64,000 bases of DNA from an uncultured Clostridia bacterium (GCA_947630825.1 CANRJA010000005.1:17558-81557), one strand, 5' to 3'; numbered from the stretch's first letter, positions 46,271 to 55,837 are shown. Program-made: numbers and translations. Notes: generated by a model from the letters alone, not told the origin.

Positions 46271-47551
46271 TTAAGAATGAGTTACCCCGACGGGATGTAC
46301 TTCGTTTTGTATCTTTGTTGAGAAATTTGCAAATCCGCTGTCGCTAATTACAATAGCTCGCCTTACACAATTACAGCCGTATTTTTCTCTTAAACGGTCA
46401 ATAGTTTTGTTGAGATTTTCATGCTTTTTATTTGCGTTTGAATTTTCAAATATAGAAGTCTGATAGTCGGAATAAATATCGTTAAGCTCGGAAACGCAAA
46501 TTGAAATGGCACGGATGGGGTTTCCTGCAGCCCAGTTGTAGGATTCTTTGTAAAGAGAAAGTGCGATATTTGCTATTTCATAAGCGTCATCTACAGGAAC
46601 GTGCAGTTGCTTTTGCCTTGAATAAGTATACAGCTTATTATTTTTTACCGAAATGGAAACCGCTTTGCATTTGGAATGAATAGCACGAAGTCTTGTGGCT
46701 ATACTTTCTGCCAGCGCAAACGTGATTATTTTTACGTCGTTATCGTTTTCGAGGTCACGGTATGATGTTGTTCCGTTGCTTACCGATTTGACCAACGGTT
46801 TGTTACCGTCAGCTTCAACGGGAGATACATCTAGTCCGTTTGCATAGACCCAAAGGTATTGCCCCCATTTTCCCAGCCAGCTTTGCAGCATTGTTATGGG
46901 TGTTTGTGCAAGCTCTCCTATAGTGAAAATTCCTCTCTGATTGAGTTTTTTCTTCGTTGCTTTTCCCACATACAAAAGCTCTCCAACGTCAAGAGGGAAG
47001 ACCTTATCTTTAAAGCAATCCTTGCCTTGCGATGCTATGACTGTGGTTGCGTCCGGCTTTTTCATATCAGAGCCAAGTTTTGCAAATATTTTGTTATAGC
47101 TTACGCCTATAGATACTGTTATCCCAATCTCTGATTTGACCCTTTCTCTTATCTCATCGGCTATAACCTTACCGTCCGCCTGCTTTCCATTTCGCCAATA
47201 ACCTGTTATGTCAATCCAGCATTCGTCTATTCCAAACGGCTCTATCTTATCTGTGTAGTCGGAGTATATTTTCATTGCCGCCTTTGAGTGTTTAAGGTAT
47301 TCCTCGTAGTGAGGGGGAACTGTAATAAGCTCAGGACACTTTTTCTTTGCTTGCCATATAGGTTCTCCAGTTTGAACGCCATAGCTTTTGGCAAGCTCGT
47401 TTTTGGCAAGTATTATTCCGTGACGTTCCTCCTGATTTCCTGTTACTGCTACGCATTTTCCTTTTAACTCAGGATTGAGCTTACATTCAATAGATGCATA
47501 GCAATTGTTCATATCAATGTGAAGTATTACTCTTTCTTTTTTTGTTTCCAT
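46271..47551 (-). CDS. Y-family DNA polymerase (DinB/UmuC-like), second full copy
   Basis: The protein has 426 residues. The catalytic start is ILHIDMNNCYASIECK, then GIDECWIDITGY, VSIGVSYNKIFAKLGSDMKK and LLYVGKATKKKLNQRGIFTI. It is a diverged paralogue of the gene at 22972, not a recent copy. The start could be ATG 47557 or 47551; I prefer 47551 by RBS spacing. Three SOS boxes lie upstream, so strong damage induction is expected. Confidence 0.9.
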   Translation of the reverse strand: METKKERVILHIDMNNCYASIECKLNPELKGKCVAVTGNQEERHGIILAKNELAKSYGVQTGEPIWQAKKKCPELITVPPHYEEYLKHSKAAMKIYSDYTDKIEPFGIDECWIDITGYWRNGKQADGKVIADEIRERVKSEIGITVSIGVSYNKIFAKLGSDMKKPDATTVIASQGKDCFKDKVFPLDVGELLYVGKATKKKLNQRGIFTIGELAQTPITMLQSWLGKWGQYLWVYANGLDVSPVEADGNKPLVKSVSNGTTSYRDLENDNDVKIITFALAESIATRLRAIHSKCKAVSISVKNNKLYTYSRQKQLHVPVDDAYEIANIALSLYKESYNWAAGNPIRAISICVSELNDIYSDYQTSIFENSNANKKHENLNKTIDRLREKYGCNCVRRAIVISDSGFANFSTKIQNEVHPVGVTHS

Positions 47552-47610
47552 AACCATTCATTCCTTTACTAATTTATATTTTTGACTAGTGTTTCATCTT
47601 AAACATTAAA

Positions 47611-47672
47611 GAACATAAGTTCTTTATCATTATTATAGAACATTTGTTTTCACTTGTCAAGAACAAATGTTT
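47611..47672 (-). promoter_or_regulatory. Three LexA/SOS boxes upstream of the second polymerase gene
   Basis: GAACATAAGTTC (47611-47622, perfect GAAC-N4-GTTC), GAACATTTGTTT (47638-47649) and GAACAAATGTTT (47661-47672). Spacings of 15 and 11 bases place them over the likely promoter. Confidence 0.8.
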
Positions 47673-47746
47673 ATTTTTTTAAAAATATTATATTAGTCAG
47701 AGTAATATTCTAATATGATATCGTATTTAAGAAAATTTGGGCGCAA

Positions 47747-47779
47747 AAAAAGCAGAAGCTATTTAAAGCCTCTGCTTAT
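47747..47779 (-). terminator. Terminator of the foldase gene
   Basis: AAGCAGAAGC and GCCTCTGCTT pair with one wobble; the minus-strand transcript ends in TTTTTTTGCGCC. Confidence 0.6.
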
Positions 47780-47799
47780 TGTGAACCTTTTTAACATAT

Positions 47800-49173
47800 T
47801 TAAGTCAAATCTCCGTACTGGAAGTTTTTATAAATATCGGTTTGTTCGACCTCGATATCTTCATACACCTCATACAACACCTTATTAACAGCACTGTTAT
47901 TATAGGTCTGAGCAAAGTATTCAATATTTTTATTTATATAGTTCTTATCTAAGGGAACACGCATAATGATATGGTATCCGGAGCTTGATTCTATGACCTT
48001 GCTCATCTCATTTTCTTTTAGTTTCAATGCTGCCTTAAGATAGGCTTCATCGTATTCATAGTCTTTGCCGACTAATATACCTTTTGGATAGCTCTCATAT
48101 AAAGAATCGTAAGTGTTTTTCTTCATAAGAGAGTCAAAGTTCTCACCGGATTGAAGCATTCTGTAAATATTATCGGCAACCTTTTTGGAAGCATTTTTAG
48201 CCTGCTTTTTCTTATTGTCGCTCAGAGCGTCATAATTTGATAATATAGTCTCTGCCTTTTTTGGATTTGATAGCTTGTCATAATCCTCAATACTATTTGA
48301 AGATAAAACCTCATCTGAAATCTTTTCTTCAGAGCCAAAAGGAATAAATATTTGCTTTACCTGATAAAGCTCTTTTTCAGCGGTTTTATAAAAATCCTTT
48401 TCTGAAATAGTAAGCGTTTTTTCCACCTTTGCCGCCATAACATTGTTTTTCATAGCTATATCAAGATACTTTTCAGTCATATAATTTTCTTTAAGAAACG
48501 ACTTATAATTATCGCCTTGTTCGTCTTTAACGGATTGAATTCGTTCCTTTACTGCTTTTTTATCATCTTTGTCAAAGGTTATACCGTGTTTTTTTGCATA
48601 GCTTGAGTGAACGTAACCGCCCTTTATATATTCAGCAAGACTGTCCTTGAATGAACTGAACATATTTTTAAGATCATCTCCGCTTGCGCTTTTAAAGGCT
48701 TCATCCGATACTCCGTAATATTGACCGTAGCTGTTTAAAAACTGATAGTAGCAGTTTCTTAGCTCGTCAAATCCAATGTCATTTCCGTCGATTTTCAAAA
48801 ACACCAAATCATCGGTGTCGACCTTTTTGCCGTTGATTTTAAAGGACGGTTCGGGAACTTCAGCAGAAGAACTTGCCAAAGCAGAGTTTGAATTGCTATT
48901 AGAATTTGTATTTGCATTTGTCTTATTCAGTTGAAGAATAACCAGCGCAACAATTACCGCCGCAAGAACGACAATTACAGGTATCAAAATCTTTGTTGTT
49001 AAATCTGACTTTTTTACATCGGACTCACTTTCGGCTAAATCGCCAGCTTCAGCATCTTCACCTAAAATCGGAGTATAAGCATCATCAGCATCAAATGCGT
49101 CGTCAGAAATTTCAGTCTCATCGTTAGAAACTTCATCATTTAAAATTTCTTCTTGATTTTTATTCTCGTCCAT
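47800..49173 (-). CDS. Membrane-anchored peptidylprolyl isomerase (PrsA/SurA-like)
   Basis: The protein has 457 residues. An acidic cytoplasmic tail (1-58) precedes one membrane helix (ILIPVIVVLAAVIVALVILQ), an Asn/Ser linker, a SurA_N-like helical domain, and a parvulin domain: LYQVKQIFIPF, NFDSLMKKNTYDS, LKENEMSKVIESSSGYHIIM. The Asn/Ser linker replaces the lipoprotein anchor of PrsA. It probably helps exported proteins fold. The long insertion between the first parvulin strand and the LMKKN helix is unusual. Confidence 0.85.
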   Translation of the reverse strand: MDENKNQEEILNDEVSNDETEISDDAFDADDAYTPILGEDAEAGDLAESESDVKKSDLTTKILIPVIVVLAAVIVALVILQLNKTNANTNSNSNSNSALASSSAEVPEPSFKINGKKVDTDDLVFLKIDGNDIGFDELRNCYYQFLNSYGQYYGVSDEAFKSASGDDLKNMFSSFKDSLAEYIKGGYVHSSYAKKHGITFDKDDKKAVKERIQSVKDEQGDNYKSFLKENYMTEKYLDIAMKNNVMAAKVEKTLTISEKDFYKTAEKELYQVKQIFIPFGSEEKISDEVLSSNSIEDYDKLSNPKKAETILSNYDALSDNKKKQAKNASKKVADNIYRMLQSGENFDSLMKKNTYDSLYESYPKGILVGKDYEYDEAYLKAALKLKENEMSKVIESSSGYHIIMRVPLDKNYINKNIEYFAQTYNNSAVNKVLYEVYEDIEVEQTDIYKNFQYGDLT

Positions 49174-49275
49174 ATTTTTTCTCCATTCTCTTAATAGTTT
49201 TCGGCATATAACCTCAAAACAAGTTTTATTTATGGATAGTATTACACATTAATGTGACAACAATGTGATAAAAAA

Positions 49276-52164
49276 CTACGGCAGTAGTCTGTTTAGATCC
49301 CTCGGGAACATTGAGGTTTCACGAATATTTGAGTAGTTAAGCAGTTTCATCAAAAGACGCTCCAGACCTATTCCCAATCCGCCGTGCGGAGGAAGTCCGT
49401 ACTTATGCGATTCCAGATAGTTTTCAAAGTCGGCAGGGTCTAAGCCCTGACGTTTCATTTTAGCTACCTGCTCGTCATAATCGTGAATTCTCTGACCACC
49501 CGAGGTTATCTCAAGCCCTCTGAATATAAGGTCAAACTTATATGCGGCTTTAGGGTCTTCTTTGTCGTCCATAGCATAAAACGGAGGCTTAGAGCTGGGG
49601 AAGTGGGTTATGAATATAAACTCGCTGTCATACTTTTCCTTAGCGTATTTGCAGAGATTGACCTCGTCCTCTGGGTCTAAATCAAACTTAGTTGAAACAT
49701 TCTTACCACGCAAAAGCTCAATAGCGTCAGAAAATCTAATTGACGGTATATCAGTAATATGCGGAACATCAGCATTTAGCAGTTTTATTTCCTTAGGGTA
49801 GTTTTTTTCAATGTACGCAAAAATATGTTTGAGCATTGCCGTTTCCATATTCATAACGTCATACATACTATCTATATATCCCATCTCAAAGTCAAGACCG
49901 ATATATTCATTAATATGACGTGATGTTGCGTGCTTTTCCGCTCTGTAGACAGGGGCTATTTCATAAACTCTGTCATAGAAGGCGATAGCTGCCTGCTTAT
50001 AAAACTGGGGTGACTGGTTCAAAAACGCAGGGTGACCGAAATAATCTATCTTGAATATATTTGCTCCGCCCTCTGCGCCTTGAGCAACGATTTTCGGCGT
50101 GTGGATTTCAGTGAAGTTGTTCATTCTCATAAACTCGTGCATTCCTTGAACAAGACCTTCCTGAAGTTTGAAGATAGCGCGCTGATAAGGGTTTCTCAAG
50201 GAAACGCTTCTGTTGTCGAGATTTACATCTAATGTGCATTTAAGCTCGCCCTGAGAGATCTTGAGAGGGTATTCCTCTTTAGGCCTTGAAATCAGCTTGA
50301 TCTCACTAAGAATGATCTCAATGCCGTTCTGGTCACGCTTGTTTTCGTTGACAGTACCCTTAATATGAACAAAGTAACCCTCATGCAGACCATCTATACT
50401 GTCTTTGCAGTTATCCTTATTATATACGGTTTGAATAACGTCTCTTGCTGTTCGTATAACAACAAATGAAATGCTTCCCATTGATTTGACCTTATGAACA
50501 CAGCCTGAGAACTCGACCTCCGAGCCGATATTGTTTTGAGCAGTTTCAACGTCAAATTCCTGCATTACGTTTTTACCGCTTATGACTAAAAGCTTGTCGT
50601 TATCCGCTTTTGTTTTTGGTGTGAATTTATCGGGATTTTCATATTTAGTTAGCTTTGATGTGTCAGGCCTTGAATTGCTCTCGGACTTTGCACTTTCTTC
50701 CAATGTCTGTGCTTGCTGTTGTGTTTCACCGGATTTCAGCTTGCTTTCAAGAATTTCTTTTATAACCTTTGGTGTGCCGACGCCTTTGAGCGCCTTTGTA
50801 CATTTTCCCATAAAGAAGCCGAATACCTTTGTTTCGCCGTTTCTGTACTGTTCAACCTGTTCCGGGTTAGCCGCTAAAATCTCGTCGATTCCTGCTTCTA
50901 CCTTTGAATTGTCAAGCTCTATCAAGTATCCGTTTGACTTTATAATTTCACCGCATGGCTTTCCTGTTTCGACCATCTCTCTGAACGTCTTGTTGGCGTC
51001 GTTTAAAGACACCTTTTCCTCGTCTGAAAGCTTAACCAGTTCTGCGACATCTTCGGCTGTGAAATTGAGATTATCTAAGTCAATTTCGCCAAGATTGAGC
51101 CTTCTCATAAATTCACGCAGAATAAATGATGCTATGCTCTTTGGATTGTTATATGCTTTTACAGCATCGTCAAAGAAGTCAGATACGACCTTAGATTGAA
51201 TCAAGATTTTAGCGTCTGTCTCGCTCAGACCGAATTTTTCAACATATCTCTTAATTCTTTTGTCGGGCATTTCAGGCAGTTTTGCTTTGATATCGTCGAG
51301 CATTTCATCAGTGAAGTTTACCTGCAAAATATCCGGCTCGGGGAAGTATCTGTAATCGTGAGCGTTCTCCTTGTTTCTCATTGAAGTGGTGACGTCACGG
51401 TTTTCGTTGTATCTTCTTGTTTCCTGAATAACACGCTTTCCTGCGTCAAGCAAGAGAGCCTGACGTCGTTCCTCGTATTTTATTGCTTTGCCGATAGCCT
51501 TTATTGAATTTAGGTTCTTGATTTCCGCACGGGTTCCGAACTCTTTATCGTCAGGCTTCATAAGAGAAATATTTACGTCGCACCTTAATGAACCCTGTTC
51601 CATTTTACAGTCGCTGACACCTGCGTATTTTAGCAAAAGCGCAATTTGCGATACAAAAGCCTGAGCTTCTTCGGCTGACGAAATATCAGGCTCGGTAACT
51701 ATCTCGATTAGAGGTATTCCGCATCTGTTATAGTCGGCTAGCGAGACGCCGTTGAAATCGTCGTGTATAAGCTTTCCTGCGTCTTCCTCAAGATGTATAC
51801 GGTTAATTCTGATATTCTTCTTTTTGCCGTCAACCTCAATAGGAACAAGACCGTCTAAGCAGAGTGGTCTTTGAAGTTGTGAGATTTGATATGCCTTTGG
51901 CAGGTCGGGGTAGAAGTAGTTTTTTCTGTCGAACACAGAAAATTTGCTGATGTTACAGCCCAGTGCAAAGCCTGCTTTTACTGCGTATTCAACGGCAGTC
52001 TGGTTTATAACGGGAAGTGTTCCAGGCATACCTGTACATACGGGACAACATCTTGTATTCTGGTCTCCTCCGAACTCTGCGTTGCAGGTGCAGAAAACCT
52101 TTGATTTTGTAAGCAGTTCGGAGTGAATTTCAAGACCGATGACTGTTATATATTTATTTTCCAT
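49276..52164 (-). CDS. gatB-aspS: GatB fused to archaeal-type aspartyl-tRNA synthetase
   Basis: The protein has 962 residues. Residues 1-~478 are complete GatB: VIGLEIHSELLTKSKVFC, the zinc cysteines at 25, 27, 40 and 43, and the tRNA-binding YqeY-like tail ending GTPKVIKEILESKL. A Gln/Glu/Ser linker covers ~479-525. The rest is an AspRS/AsnRS of archaeal type: OB-fold (SEVEFSGCVHKVKSMGSISF), motif 2 YRAEKHATSRHINEYIGLD (740-758) and motif 3 GIGLER (931-936). No stop or frameshift separates the halves. A non-discriminating AspRS makes Asp-tRNA-Asn and GatCAB amidates it, so the fusion would tether both steps. It lies in a gatC-gatA-gatB operon. Confidence 0.93.
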   Translation of the reverse strand: MENKYITVIGLEIHSELLTKSKVFCTCNAEFGGDQNTRCCPVCTGMPGTLPVINQTAVEYAVKAGFALGCNISKFSVFDRKNYFYPDLPKAYQISQLQRPLCLDGLVPIEVDGKKKNIRINRIHLEEDAGKLIHDDFNGVSLADYNRCGIPLIEIVTEPDISSAEEAQAFVSQIALLLKYAGVSDCKMEQGSLRCDVNISLMKPDDKEFGTRAEIKNLNSIKAIGKAIKYEERRQALLLDAGKRVIQETRRYNENRDVTTSMRNKENAHDYRYFPEPDILQVNFTDEMLDDIKAKLPEMPDKRIKRYVEKFGLSETDAKILIQSKVVSDFFDDAVKAYNNPKSIASFILREFMRRLNLGEIDLDNLNFTAEDVAELVKLSDEEKVSLNDANKTFREMVETGKPCGEIIKSNGYLIELDNSKVEAGIDEILAANPEQVEQYRNGETKVFGFFMGKCTKALKGVGTPKVIKEILESKLKSGETQQQAQTLEESAKSESNSRPDTSKLTKYENPDKFTPKTKADNDKLLVISGKNVMQEFDVETAQNNIGSEVEFSGCVHKVKSMGSISFVVIRTARDVIQTVYNKDNCKDSIDGLHEGYFVHIKGTVNENKRDQNGIEIILSEIKLISRPKEEYPLKISQGELKCTLDVNLDNRSVSLRNPYQRAIFKLQEGLVQGMHEFMRMNNFTEIHTPKIVAQGAEGGANIFKIDYFGHPAFLNQSPQFYKQAAIAFYDRVYEIAPVYRAEKHATSRHINEYIGLDFEMGYIDSMYDVMNMETAMLKHIFAYIEKNYPKEIKLLNADVPHITDIPSIRFSDAIELLRGKNVSTKFDLDPEDEVNLCKYAKEKYDSEFIFITHFPSSKPPFYAMDDKEDPKAAYKFDLIFRGLEITSGGQRIHDYDEQVAKMKRQGLDPADFENYLESHKYGLPPHGGLGIGLERLLMKLLNYSNIRETSMFPRDLNRLLP

Positions 52165-52182
52165 TTGTCTGTTCCTCCGTTA

Positions 52183-53640
52183 TTAATCTATGTTTGGTAA
52201 AACTCTTGTAAAGTTCTTTTCATAAGCGTCCGCCGTCTGAATTACCGTCTGCTCATCAAAAGGCTTTCCGATAATAGACATTCCGATAGGAAGTCCCTTA
52301 CCGTCATATCCGCATGGGGTCGAGATTGCAGGAAGTCCTGCAATATTTACGGTAACTGTGCAAATATCAGCCTGGTACATCTTTACAGGGTCGGATATGT
52401 TTTCATCACAGCGATATGCTGTAGTAGGCGTTGTAGGTGTTAAAATAACATCGCACTTATCAAAAATATCGTTGTATTCTTTTCTAATAAGCTGTCTTAA
52501 AGCCATTGCCTTTCCGTAATAAGCGTCGTAATAACCGCTGGAAAGAGCGTAGTTGCCGAGAAGTATTCTTCTTTTAACTTCATCGCCAAAGCCCTCACGC
52601 CTTGACGCTTTTATAAGCTCGTCATATGACTCGCACTTTTTATCGGTTCTGTGACCGTACTTTATACCGTCGTATCTTGAAAGGTTTGAAGCCGCCTCAG
52701 CAGACGCAATAAGATAGTATGCCGGAATTGCATACTTAAGCGACGGCATAGAACATTCTACAAGCTCTGCACCCATAGCCTTGTATTCGTCAGTAGCTTT
52801 CAGAACCGAAGTTTTTATAACATCGTCTATACCCTCAGCAAAAAACTCTTTAGGCAGGGCGATTTTCAATCCCTTTATATCCATGCCGATTTTTGCGTTA
52901 AAGTTGGGAACGTCAACTTTAGCTGATGTTCCGTCGTGAATATCAAAGCCGCAGATAGCATTTAGTATAGTTCCGCAGTCCTGAGCGTTTTTAGCGACAG
53001 GTCCTATCTGGTCGAGAGATGATGCAAACGCCACCAGACCGTATCTTGAAACACGGCTGTAGGTTGGCTTCATACCTGTTACTCCGCAGAAAGATGAAGG
53101 CTGACGTATCGAGCCGCCTGTATCTGAGCCGAGAGCCGCTGTGCAAAGGTCGGCAGAAACGGCGCTTGCCGAGCCGCCCGATGAACCGCCTGGTACTCTG
53201 TTAGTGTCGTACGGATTTTTGGTTTTCTTGAACGCCGCTGTTTGTGTGGAACCGCCCATTGCAAACTCGTCCATAGAAACCTTTCCGAGCATTACTATAC
53301 CCTCGTTCTCCAGCTTATCCATAACCGTTGCATTGTAAGGCGGAATAAAGTTCTCGAGCATTCTTGAAGCACAAGTGGTTTTTACACCCTCTGTGCAGAT
53401 GTTGTCTTTAATCGCCATTGGTATTCCCGTTAGAGGCGAAGCATTGCCCTTATTTATTTTCTCCTGTGCTTTATCGCAAGCCTTATATGCCTGTTCTTTT
53501 GAAAGAGTTATAAAGCAGTCAAGCTTTTTGTCTGCCGATTCAATACGGCTGTAGTATTCGTCGGTGAGCTCTTTTACGGAAATTTCCTTTCCGTCCAGAG
53601 CTTTTCTTATATCATTAATACTGCTGTTTTTCAGTTCCAT
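52183..53640 (-). CDS. gatA: Asp/Glu-tRNA amidotransferase subunit A
   Basis: The protein has 485 residues. The amidase signature has the Lys of GIPMAIKDNI, the cis-Ser of GGSSGGSASAVS and the nucleophile Ser of GSDTGGSIRQPSSFCG. It hydrolyses glutamine and passes ammonia to GatB. Genes gatC, gatA and gatB-aspS are spaced by 18-45 bases on the minus strand. Confidence 0.95.
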   Translation of the reverse strand: MELKNSSINDIRKALDGKEISVKELTDEYYSRIESADKKLDCFITLSKEQAYKACDKAQEKINKGNASPLTGIPMAIKDNICTEGVKTTCASRMLENFIPPYNATVMDKLENEGIVMLGKVSMDEFAMGGSTQTAAFKKTKNPYDTNRVPGGSSGGSASAVSADLCTAALGSDTGGSIRQPSSFCGVTGMKPTYSRVSRYGLVAFASSLDQIGPVAKNAQDCGTILNAICGFDIHDGTSAKVDVPNFNAKIGMDIKGLKIALPKEFFAEGIDDVIKTSVLKATDEYKAMGAELVECSMPSLKYAIPAYYLIASAEAASNLSRYDGIKYGHRTDKKCESYDELIKASRREGFGDEVKRRILLGNYALSSGYYDAYYGKAMALRQLIRKEYNDIFDKCDVILTPTTPTTAYRCDENISDPVKMYQADICTVTVNIAGLPAISTPCGYDGKGLPIGMSIIGKPFDEQTVIQTADAYEKNFTRVLPNID

Positions 53641-53685
53641 TGATTATTCTCCTTATTAATACGGAATTTACTAATGTATGTTTTG

Positions 53686-53964
53686 TTATTCCACTACCTT
53701 TGGAACAACAAAGCAGTTATCTCTGTTTTTAGCATTGGCAATTACCTTTTCAGTAGGCATTGAGGGCTCATTGAAATCCTCTCTTAGGTCGTTTAAATAT
53801 ATATTCTTATTATCGGCAAGAGCGTCATAGGTGACGTCGATTTCCTTTACCTTATCCATAAGCTCAATAATGCTTGTCATATCGCTTGACGCCTTTTTAA
53901 GCTCATCGTCAGTAAAATCAAGTTTACCAAGCTCTGCTAAGTATTTTACCATTTCTAAATCCAT
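53686..53964 (-). CDS. gatC: Asp/Glu-tRNA amidotransferase subunit C
   Basis: The protein has 92 residues. The helical N-terminus (MVKYLAELGKLDFTDDELKK) and the C-terminal FVVPKVVE are typical of GatC, which clamps A to B. The ATG at 53964 follows AAAGGA. Confidence 0.92.
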   Translation of the reverse strand: MDLEMVKYLAELGKLDFTDDELKKASSDMTSIIELMDKVKEIDVTYDALADNKNIYLNDLREDFNEPSMPTEKVIANAKNRDNCFVVPKVVE

Positions 53965-54000
53965 AACGATTTGTCCTTTCTGAAATTTTTCTGTTTTTAG

Positions 54001-54190
54001 GGGCAGCCCTCTCTTGCAGGGCATGCCCCTCTTTAAAAACAGTCCACTGGACTATTTTTAAATTCACCCTGTGCGGAGCGCACTACGTAAGGGGAATTTC
54101 GCCGACTGCGGTCGGCGACAGGGCTCTGCCCTTGACCCGCAAGCCTTTTGAAAAAGGCTTGAGCGAAAACTTTTTCTCAAGTTTCCAATA
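54001..54190. repeat. Palindrome-rich extragenic element
   Basis: At least six palindromes lie in series: GGGCATGCCC (54019), AGTCC-ACT-GGACT (54041), GTGCG-GAG-CGCAC (54071), CGCCGAC-TGCG-GTCGGCG (54100), AGGGC-TCT-GCCCT (54120) and CAAGCCTTTT-GA-AAAAGGCTTG (54140-54161). GC content is much higher than around it. It looks like a dispersed REP or MITE-like unit between gatC and the next gene. 54191-54377 holds no gene except the next gene's RBS. Confidence 0.6.
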
Positions 54191-54377
54191 CTTAGATTTC
54201 ATTATACACTATTTTGTTATCAAACGCAAGGGTTTTAAGCGTAAATGATATTTTAGGAGCTCTTGACATATAAAAGTATTTGTGGTATATTGAAATCGGC
54301 AAAGGGGAGAAAACCCATAACAAAAAAACAAGCCGAAAATTAAATATCTTGATTTACTGCAAAAGGGGGAGTTACCC

Positions 54378-55226
54378 ATAGAAAAAAACATTATTGTGGT
54401 AGACAAAGACGAAAACGAAATCGGAAAGACCTATCCCAAAAGGGCGAAAGGTCTTGTCAAAAAAGGTCGGGCAGAGTATGCAGACGACCGTAAAATTCGT
54501 CTTTTAGAGCTTACTCATGTTCCGACCGTAAATAATGAAACGGAGGATATAAAAATGAGTAATATTATAAACTTTAATGCAGGAGATTTTTCTTTTAATA
54601 AGAAGTGCTGGAGCAATCAGGGTTACAAGGGATTTATCACTAATAGTTTCGGTGAGAATATCAAAATGTTTGAAATAGGCGATTGGAACTGGAACTGGAC
54701 GTCGATTATCTCAAAGCAGCAGCTTGAAAAGAATACCGACTATGTATTCAGGTTTGGCGTTACTATGGGGCATAATGACGATCAGGACGAGGTATTGAGG
54801 TTTTATATCCGTTTTGACGGTGATGAAGAAAACCAGACTATATATGTCCTTGAGCGTGGCAGGTATAAGCCTGTGATTTCTAAAAAACTCGGTGAAACTA
54901 TGCTAAGAATATATGAGATAGAGTTTAACACGGGCGACGCTGAAAATGTGGAATTTCTGTTTGATGCAATGAGAGCTGTAACTCAGATTATTCCTGTTAA
55001 GGAGTATTCCGCATACGGAGAACTTGAGGATTTAAGCTATGATGATTGGTGGCAAGCCAGAAAAAAAGAAATTTTAAAAGTTGGCGGCAATGTAATCAAT
55101 CTTCAAGATGCTAATGTTTCATTCAAGATTTTACGAAAGTTAAAAAAGGCTTTACCTAAAACAGGAGACTATGTATTAAATCTTCAAGGTGCAAATATTT
55201 TTGATGATAAAGATGATAAAGATTAA
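54378..55226 (+). CDS. Hypothetical protein with 'YPKRAKGLVKKGRA' N-terminal module
   Basis: The protein has ~282 residues. AAGGGGGAG (54363-54371) is correctly spaced from an ATA codon at 54378, reading (M)EKNIIVVDKDENEIGKTYPK; relatives I remember start with a similar MEK-IxVVD segment. The first standard start is the GTG at 54396, too far from the RBS. Residues ~10-40 are a basic module; ~60-200 a beta-rich domain (WNWNWTSIISKQ, YVFRFGVTMGH); the C-terminal tail has two repeats of KxGxxVxNLQxAN. No known function. Confidence 0.65.
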   Translation: MEKNIIVVDKDENEIGKTYPKRAKGLVKKGRAEYADDRKIRLLELTHVPTVNNETEDIKMSNIINFNAGDFSFNKKCWSNQGYKGFITNSFGENIKMFEIGDWNWNWTSIISKQQLEKNTDYVFRFGVTMGHNDDQDEVLRFYIRFDGDEENQTIYVLERGRYKPVISKKLGETMLRIYEIEFNTGDAENVEFLFDAMRAVTQIIPVKEYSAYGELEDLSYDDWWQARKKEILKVGGNVINLQDANVSFKILRKLKKALPKTGDYVLNLQGANIFDDKDDKD

Positions 55227-55264
55227 TTCATTGCATTAAAGATAATATTCAACCCGAAATTATT

Positions 55265-55296
55265 AGAGAGTATCTTTTGATACTCTCTTTATTTTT
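55265..55296 (+). terminator. Terminator
   Basis: GAGAGTATC (55266-55274) pairs with GATACTCTC (55279-55287), followed by TTTATTTTTG. Confidence 0.8.
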
Positions 55297-55465
55297 GCTT
55301 TGAATATCAGAGGTTTAAAGTAAAGTAAATTTTTTATCACATTTTAAAGAACAATGTCATATAATAAACTATCACACCTTTTGCTCCCCGTTTTTTAATA
55401 TAAAGGTGTTTAAAACTTATTTGTGCGGTCAACACTAATATCAAATGAAAATGGGAGTGTTATAT

Positions 55466-55837
55466 GTGTCGGGTTATTATGACAACGGAATTCACAGGGG
55501 AGAAATATATTACGCAGACCTAAGCCCGGTAGTCGGCTCGGAGCAAGGGGGAATGAGACCTGTGCTTATTGTCCAGAACGACGTCGGGAACAAGCACAGC
55601 CCTACCGTTATAGCAGCGGCTATAACAAGCAAAATGGATAAGGCAAAGCTGCCTACACATATTGCAGTAAACGCTTCAAGCTGCGGTCTTGCGAAAAATT
55701 CGGTAGTTTTGTTAGAGCAGATAAGAACTATAGATAAAACCCGTCTAAAAGAGAGAATGGGAGAGCTTGATACAAGCTCAATGTCCGCTGTGAACAGTGC
55801 GTTGTCGATTTCCTTTGGTTTAGGCGGCAGAACTTAA
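55466..55837 (+). CDS. mazF: MazF/PemK-type endoribonuclease toxin without a visible antitoxin
   Basis: The protein has 123 residues. [30 protein letters not shown], the catalytic ITSK (R/S/T region) and [12 protein letters not shown] are the MazF fold. The GTG at 55466 lies eight bases after GGGAG; the ATG at 55445 lacks an RBS. No antitoxin gene fits in the 55297-55465 gap, where only AT-rich DNA is seen. Some Firmicutes carry such stand-alone MazF-like proteins. Confidence 0.88.
   Translation: MSGYYDNGIHRGEIYYADLSPVVGSEQGGMRPVLIVQNDVGNKHSPTVIAAAITSKMDKAKLPTHIAVNASSCGLAKNSVVLLEQIRTIDKTRLKERMGELDTSSMSAVNSALSISFGLGGRT

Noticed and set aside
50582..51199. 205-residue plus-strand frame opposite gatB-aspS
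   Set aside because: It is antisense to strongly conserved coding sequence and has no RBS.
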